NCBI GenBank assembly: GCA_021814605.1
Contig: JAKAIB010000001.1
Coordinates: 1 to 37,114, forward strand
Source: Pseudomonadota bacterium
GTDB taxonomy: Bacteria; Pseudomonadota; Gammaproteobacteria; Burkholderiales; Burkholderiaceae_C
Reading direction: 5' to 3'
Length of the DNA: 37,114 bases
Numbering within the stretch: the stretch's first letter is position 1; each line of letters opens with the position of its first letter. The notes under the pieces were generated by a model. That model was not told where the DNA came from. It searched no databases and saw only the letters and a list, made by a program, of their open reading frames with translations. Position numbers and translations under genes: made by a program. This document shows, one piece after another, positions 32,819 to 37,114 of the stretch.

Positions 32819-33874
32819 GTGAAAAAGATCCTCATCCTCGGCGTCAACGGCTTCATCGGCCACCACCTGTCCAAGCGCATCCTCGCCACCACCGACTGGG
32901 AGGTGTACGGCATGGACATGAACACCGACCGCATCGAAGACCTGCTGCCCAACCCGCGGTTCCGCTTCTTCGAGGGCGACATCACCATCAACCGGGAGTG
33001 GATCGAATACCACGTGCGCAAGTGCGACGTGATCCTGCCGCTGGTCGCGATCGCGACTCCGGCCACTTACGTCAAAGCGCCGCTACGGGTGTTCGAGCTC
33101 GACTTCGAGGCCAACCTGCCCATCGTGCGCGCCGCGGTCAAGCATCGCAAGCGCCTGGTGTTCCCGTCGACCTCCGAGGTCTACGGCATGTGCGCGGATG
33201 CCGAGTTCGATCCGGAGAACTCGCCGCTGGTCTACGGCCCGATCAACAAGCCGCGCTGGATCTACGCCTGCTCCAAGCAGCTGATGGACCGCGTCATCGC
33301 CGGCTACGGCCAGCAGGAGGGTCTGGACTACACGCTGTTCCGGCCGTTCAACTGGATCGGTGCCGGGCTGGACACCATCTTCTCGGCCAAGGAAGGCAGC
33401 TCGCGCGTGGTCACCCAGTTCCTCGGCCACATCGTGCGCGGCGAAAACATCAGCCTGGTCGACGGTGGCCACCAGAAGCGCGCGTTCACCGACATCGACG
33501 ACGGCATCGACGCACTGATGAAGATCATCGACAACAAGGGCGGCATCGCCAGCGGCAACATCTACAACATCGGCAACCCGGCCAACAACCACTCGGTGCG
33601 CGAACTCGCCCAGCGCATGCTGCGCCTCGCCGCCGAAATGCCCGAATACGCCGAGTCGGCGCGCAAGGTCCAGCTGGTCGAGACCAGTTCGGGGGCCTAC
33701 TACGGCAACGGCTACCAGGACGTGCAGAACCGCGTCCCGAAGATCGCCAACACCATGCGCGATCTCGACTGGGCGCCGCGCGCCGACATGGACACCGCGC
33801 TGCGGAAGATCTTCGACGCCTACCGCAGCCAGATCGCCCAGGCGCGCGCGCTGGTCGACGAGACCGCGAACTGA
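32819..33874 (+). CDS. Stand-alone NAD-dependent epimerase/dehydratase homologous to the ArnA C-terminal domain (GTG start)
   Basis: KKILILGVNGFIGHHL, STSEVYGMC, INKPRWIYACSKQLMDRVIAGYG, FRPFNWIGAGLD. Confidence 0.91.
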   Translation: MKKILILGVNGFIGHHLSKRILATTDWEVYGMDMNTDRIEDLLPNPRFRFFEGDITINREWIEYHVRKCDVILPLVAIATPATYVKAPLRVFELDFEANLPIVRAAVKHRKRLVFPSTSEVYGMCADAEFDPENSPLVYGPINKPRWIYACSKQLMDRVIAGYGQQEGLDYTLFRPFNWIGAGLDTIFSAKEGSSRVVTQFLGHIVRGENISLVDGGHQKRAFTDIDDGIDALMKIIDNKGGIASGNIYNIGNPANNHSVRELAQRMLRLAAEMPEYAESARKVQLVETSSGAYYGNGYQDVQNRVPKIANTMRDLDWAPRADMDTALRKIFDAYRSQIAQARALVDETAN

Positions 33875-33895
33875 TCCCCTGTACGGCGCGGCGGG

Positions 33896-34351
33896 TCAAC
33901 CCCCGGCCGACTCCGCGATGCCCTGGTTCGCCAGGGCATCGGCGCGTTCATTGCCGGGATCGCCGTTGTGGCCGCGCACCCAGGTCCAGCGCAGGGCGTG
34001 GCGCCCCGCTGCCTGCTCCAGCCGCTGCCAGAGATCGACGTTCTTGACCGGCTTCTTGTCCGCCGTGACCCAGCCGCGGCGCTTCCATCCCGGCAGCCAC
34101 TCGGTCATTCCCTTCATCACGTATTGCGAATCGGTGTGCAGCAGGACCCGGCTGGGACGACGCAGCGTCTCAAGCGCCATGATCGCCGCCATCAGTTCCA
34201 TGCGGTTGTTGGTCGTCAGCGGCTCGCCGCCGTGCAGCGTCTTCTCGTGACCGCCGCTGCGCAGCAGCACGCCCCAGCCGCCCGGTCCGGGATTGCCCTT
34301 GCAGGCGCCGTCGGTGTAGATGATGACTTCAGGGTCTGTGGTTATGGTCAT
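33896..34351 (-). CDS. rnhA: Ribonuclease HI
   Basis: [58 protein letters not shown]. Confidence 0.96.
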   Translation of the reverse strand: MTITTDPEVIIYTDGACKGNPGPGGWGVLLRSGGHEKTLHGGEPLTTNNRMELMAAIMALETLRRPSRVLLHTDSQYVMKGMTEWLPGWKRRGWVTADKKPVKNVDLWQRLEQAAGRHALRWTWVRGHNGDPGNERADALANQGIAESAGG

Positions 34352-35258
34352 GGGGAGGTGAGGAAGAAACGATGGCGCGCTGCGCCACCGGGCGCAGCGC
34401 CGCGGCGCGGCTCCCGGCACGCAGGCGGACCCGGCCGACCAGGCGCATTGCCGGTACGCGCTTGATCGCGGCGAGGAAGTACACCGCGCCGAAAACGGGC
34501 CACCAGCGGTCGCCGGCGGCGTCCATGAACCCCCAGCGCTGCAGCCATCGGCCGGAGCACAGCGCCGGGCGGTAGCAGCCGAACCGGCCCTGCGTCACCT
34601 CGAAGCTGAGCAGTCGCAGCCAGTCGCGCACCCGGCGCGGCGCCAGGAATTCACCATGCTGCGGCAGGTACCAGCCGCCGCCGACGCGGCCGAGCAACTG
34701 GCGCGCGCCCCAGAGACTCAGGGTGTTGAACCCGCTGACGACCACCTGCCCGCCGGGCACCAGGACACGGTCGACCTCGCGCAGGCAGGCGTGCGGGTCG
34801 TCGACCCATTCCAGCGTGTGCGGCAGCACGATCAGGTCGAGCGACTGTGCCGGGAATGGCAGCGCGGTGAAGTCGCATTGGAGGTGTTCGACATGGACCG
34901 CGCCGGCGCCGGATGGCACCGTGCCGGCGTCCGGGACGTCCGGATGCTGCAACGCTTCCGATGCTTCGGCGACCGCATCGACCATGCCTGGCTCGGCATA
35001 GACCGGCTCGCCGCCGTAGTGGTCCGGTTCGAGGCAGGCGCGCCGCCAGGCGGCGGCGGGTTCGCGCGGCTGCATCGCGTCGTCGAGCGCGAGCCAGCGA
35101 TGCGGCATGCGGTTCTGCGTCAGGCCATGCAGCGCGGGGTTGCCCAGCTGCAGCGCGTGATAGCCGAAAATATCCTGTACCACCCGGTCGATCTGCGCCT
35201 GTTCCCAGGTGAGCGCGTAGCGTCCGGGCGGCGTCTGCAGCCAGGACTGCAGCCCCAT
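34329..35258 (-). CDS. SAM-dependent class I methyltransferase (DUF/Methyltransf_11-like); start may be 35288 or 35270
   Basis: [53 protein letters not shown]. Confidence 0.85.
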   Translation of the reverse strand: MGLQSWLQTPPGRYALTWEQAQIDRVVQDIFGYHALQLGNPALHGLTQNRMPHRWLALDDAMQPREPAAAWRRACLEPDHYGGEPVYAEPGMVDAVAEASEALQHPDVPDAGTVPSGAGAVHVEHLQCDFTALPFPAQSLDLIVLPHTLEWVDDPHACLREVDRVLVPGGQVVVSGFNTLSLWGARQLLGRVGGGWYLPQHGEFLAPRRVRDWLRLLSFEVTQGRFGCYRPALCSGRWLQRWGFMDAAGDRWWPVFGAVYFLAAIKRVPAMRLVGRVRLRAGSRAAALRPVAQRAIVSSSPPHDHNHRP

Positions 35259-35282
35259 CGTCGGCCACATTTCGGGGGTGCC

Positions 35283-36101
35283 ATGCATGTCGTGCCGCTT
35301 GAGGCCTTTCGCGATAACTACATCTGGTTGATCCGGCCAGCCCCGCACGATCGGCGGGCGCTGGTGGTCGATCCGGGCGATGCGCGACCAGTCGTCGCCG
35401 CGCTGGAAAGTCAGGGACTTGAACTGCGCGGCATTCTAGTCACCCACCACCATCACGACCACGTCGGCGGGATCGTCGACCTGCTGCACTGGGCGCGCAG
35501 CCGGCAGGTCGCCGACGTCCCGGTCTGGGGTCCGGGAGACGAGGACATTCCCGGGCGGACCATCGCGGTCGGCGAAGGCGACAGCTTCACCCCGCCGGGC
35601 TGGGACTGCCGCTTGGACGTCATCGCCGTGCCGGGCCACACCCTTGGACATCTGGCCTATGTGATGTCGCCCCCGCCGGGCAGCGCAATCGCCCCGGCAC
35701 TGTTCTGCGGCGACACGTTGTTTTCGGCAGGGTGCGGGCGGCTTTTCGAAGGATCACCGGATCAGATGGCCGATTCATTGAACAAACTTCGGCGCCTTCC
35801 CGAAAATACAACGGTAAATTGTGCACACGAGTACACCCTCTCCAATCTACAATTTGCCCGGGTTGCAGACCCCTCGAATGCGAGGGTCTTGAACCATCTG
35901 GCGCACTGCCAGGCACTGCGCGCGAACGGCCGGCCGACGCTGCCCAGCACCATCGGGCTCGAAAAGCAGATCAATCCGTTCCTGCGCACATCCGATCCCG
36001 GCGTGCTGCGCACGCTGGAAGCGCGGGTGGGGCGTCGGCCGAAGGACGCAGTCGAGGCATTGGCCTGGCTGCGGGAGTGGAAGAACGAATTCAAGGGGTG
36101 A
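35283..36101 (+). CDS. gloB: Hydroxyacylglutathione hydrolase (glyoxalase II)
   Basis: MHVVPLEAFRDNYIWLI, THHHHDHVGG, FCGDTLFSAGCGRLFEG, CAHEYTLSNLQFA. Confidence 0.95.
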   Translation: MHVVPLEAFRDNYIWLIRPAPHDRRALVVDPGDARPVVAALESQGLELRGILVTHHHHDHVGGIVDLLHWARSRQVADVPVWGPGDEDIPGRTIAVGEGDSFTPPGWDCRLDVIAVPGHTLGHLAYVMSPPPGSAIAPALFCGDTLFSAGCGRLFEGSPDQMADSLNKLRRLPENTTVNCAHEYTLSNLQFARVADPSNARVLNHLAHCQALRANGRPTLPSTIGLEKQINPFLRTSDPGVLRTLEARVGRRPKDAVEALAWLREWKNEFKG

Positions 36102-36107
36102 TACCTG

Positions 36108-37114
36108 ATGCTGGGATTGCGGCGACTGCGGTTTTGGGCTCTGGGTGCACTGGTCGCAATGGCCGCCGGATGTGCCACGGTTCCTCCCTCGGACAAGACC
36201 CTGACCGCAGCGCCGCCCGCACCGGGCGCCAGTGCCGCAGCCAATCCTGCTGGCTCCGCCGCCCCGGCTCCGGCTGCATCCGAAGCCGCCTCCGCCACCT
36301 CGGCCGAGCAAACGGCGCTGCAGGACGATACCGCGGACATCACCCCGCAGTACGCCAACATCTGGCAGCGCATCCGTAGCGGCTTCGCCATTCCGAACAT
36401 GAGTGGCCCCTTGGTCGACCAGGCCGCGCAGTGGTACGTCGAGCGCCCCGAATACATCGCCCGGATGACCGAGCGTGCGCGCAAGTACCTCTACTACACG
36501 GTGCAGGAAGTGCAGAAGCGCGGGATGCCGACCGAGCTCGCGCTGCTACCGTTCGTCGAGAGTGCCTACAACCCCGATGCGCGCTCGGTTGCGCATGCGG
36601 TGGGGATGTGGCAGTTCATCGCGTCCACCGGCAAGCACTACAACCTGAAGCAGAACCTGTTCCAGGACGACCGCCGCAGCGTGCTGGCGTCGACCAACGC
36701 CGCGCTCGACTACCTGCAGAACCTCTACAACATGTTCGGCGACTGGCAACTGGCGCTGGCCGCGTACAACTGGGGCGAAGGCAGTGTGCAGCGCGCCGTC
36801 GCGTACAACGAGGCGCACGGCCTGCCTGTCACGTACGAATCGTTGCGCATGCCGCGCGAGACGCGCAACTATTACCCCAAGCTGCAGGCGGTGAAGGACC
36901 TGATCTCCGATCCGCAGAAGTACGGCATCACCCTTCCCGACATCCCCGATCACCCCTACTTCAAGGCGGTGACCATCACCCGTGACATCGACGTGGACCT
37001 CGCCGCCAAGCTGGCGGGGATCACCGTTGCCGAATTCCGCTCGCTCAATCCCGCATACGCCAAGCCGGTAATCGTGGGTGCGACCAACCCGCGCGTTCTG
37101 CTGCCCTACGACAA
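36108..37114 (+). CDS. mltD: Membrane-bound lytic murein transglycosylase D-like lipoprotein (runs off window)
   Basis: Open from ATG 36108 to window end: MLGLRRLRFWALGALVAMAAGCATVPP (lipobox AAGC), LALLPFVESAYNPDARSVAHAVGMWQFIASTGKHYNL, AYNWGEGSVQRAV; absent from the supplied ORF track. Confidence 0.9.
   Translation, partial: MLGLRRLRFWALGALVAMAAGCATVPPSDKTLTAAPPAPGASAAANPAGSAAPAPAASEAASATSAEQTALQDDTADITPQYANIWQRIRSGFAIPNMSGPLVDQAAQWYVERPEYIARMTERARKYLYYTVQEVQKRGMPTELALLPFVESAYNPDARSVAHAVGMWQFIASTGKHYNLKQNLFQDDRRSVLASTNAALDYLQNLYNMFGDWQLALAAYNWGEGSVQRAVAYNEAHGLPVTYESLRMPRETRNYYPKLQAVKDLISDPQKYGITLPDIPDHPYFKAVTITRDIDVDLAAKLAGITVAEFRSLNPAYAKPVIVGATNPRVLLPYD

Overview
High-GC, betaproteobacterial-looking chromosomal window, almost fully coding; no rRNA, tRNA, CRISPR array or mobile element recognised. 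Left half is a phosphate/polyphosphate locus: cfa-like fragment, HIT protein, histidine phosphatase and ppx (-), ppk1 (+), then phoR, phoB, phoU, pstB, pstA, pstC, pstS (-), with a clear Pho box upstream of pstS and an 11-bp perfect palindrome carrying CTGTCAT half-sites between ppx and ppk1. Next are housekeeping genes (glmM, folP, ftsH, rlmE, yhbY, DUF4149, greA, carB, leuE-like, carA). Right half has a TonB-like protein, an AidB-type acyl-CoA dehydrogenase, a lipid A L-Ara4N-type operon (arnT, SMR subunit, arnB, arnC, stand-alone ArnA formyltransferase, alpha/beta hydrolase, stand-alone ArnA dehydrogenase), rnhA, a methyltransferase, gloB and the start of mltD. The most interesting candidate is the arn-type operon: no ArnD deformylase is visible in the window, and a PcaD-like alpha/beta hydrolase with an intact catalytic triad is translationally coupled between the two ArnA half-proteins. 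Other points: a GC dip over pstB'-pstA-pstC-pstS, a predicted Tat signal on PstS, terminator-like hairpins abutting the Shine-Dalgarno sequences of greA and folP, and a 12-bp perfect hairpin between phoB and phoR. All calls are by reading; no searches were run.
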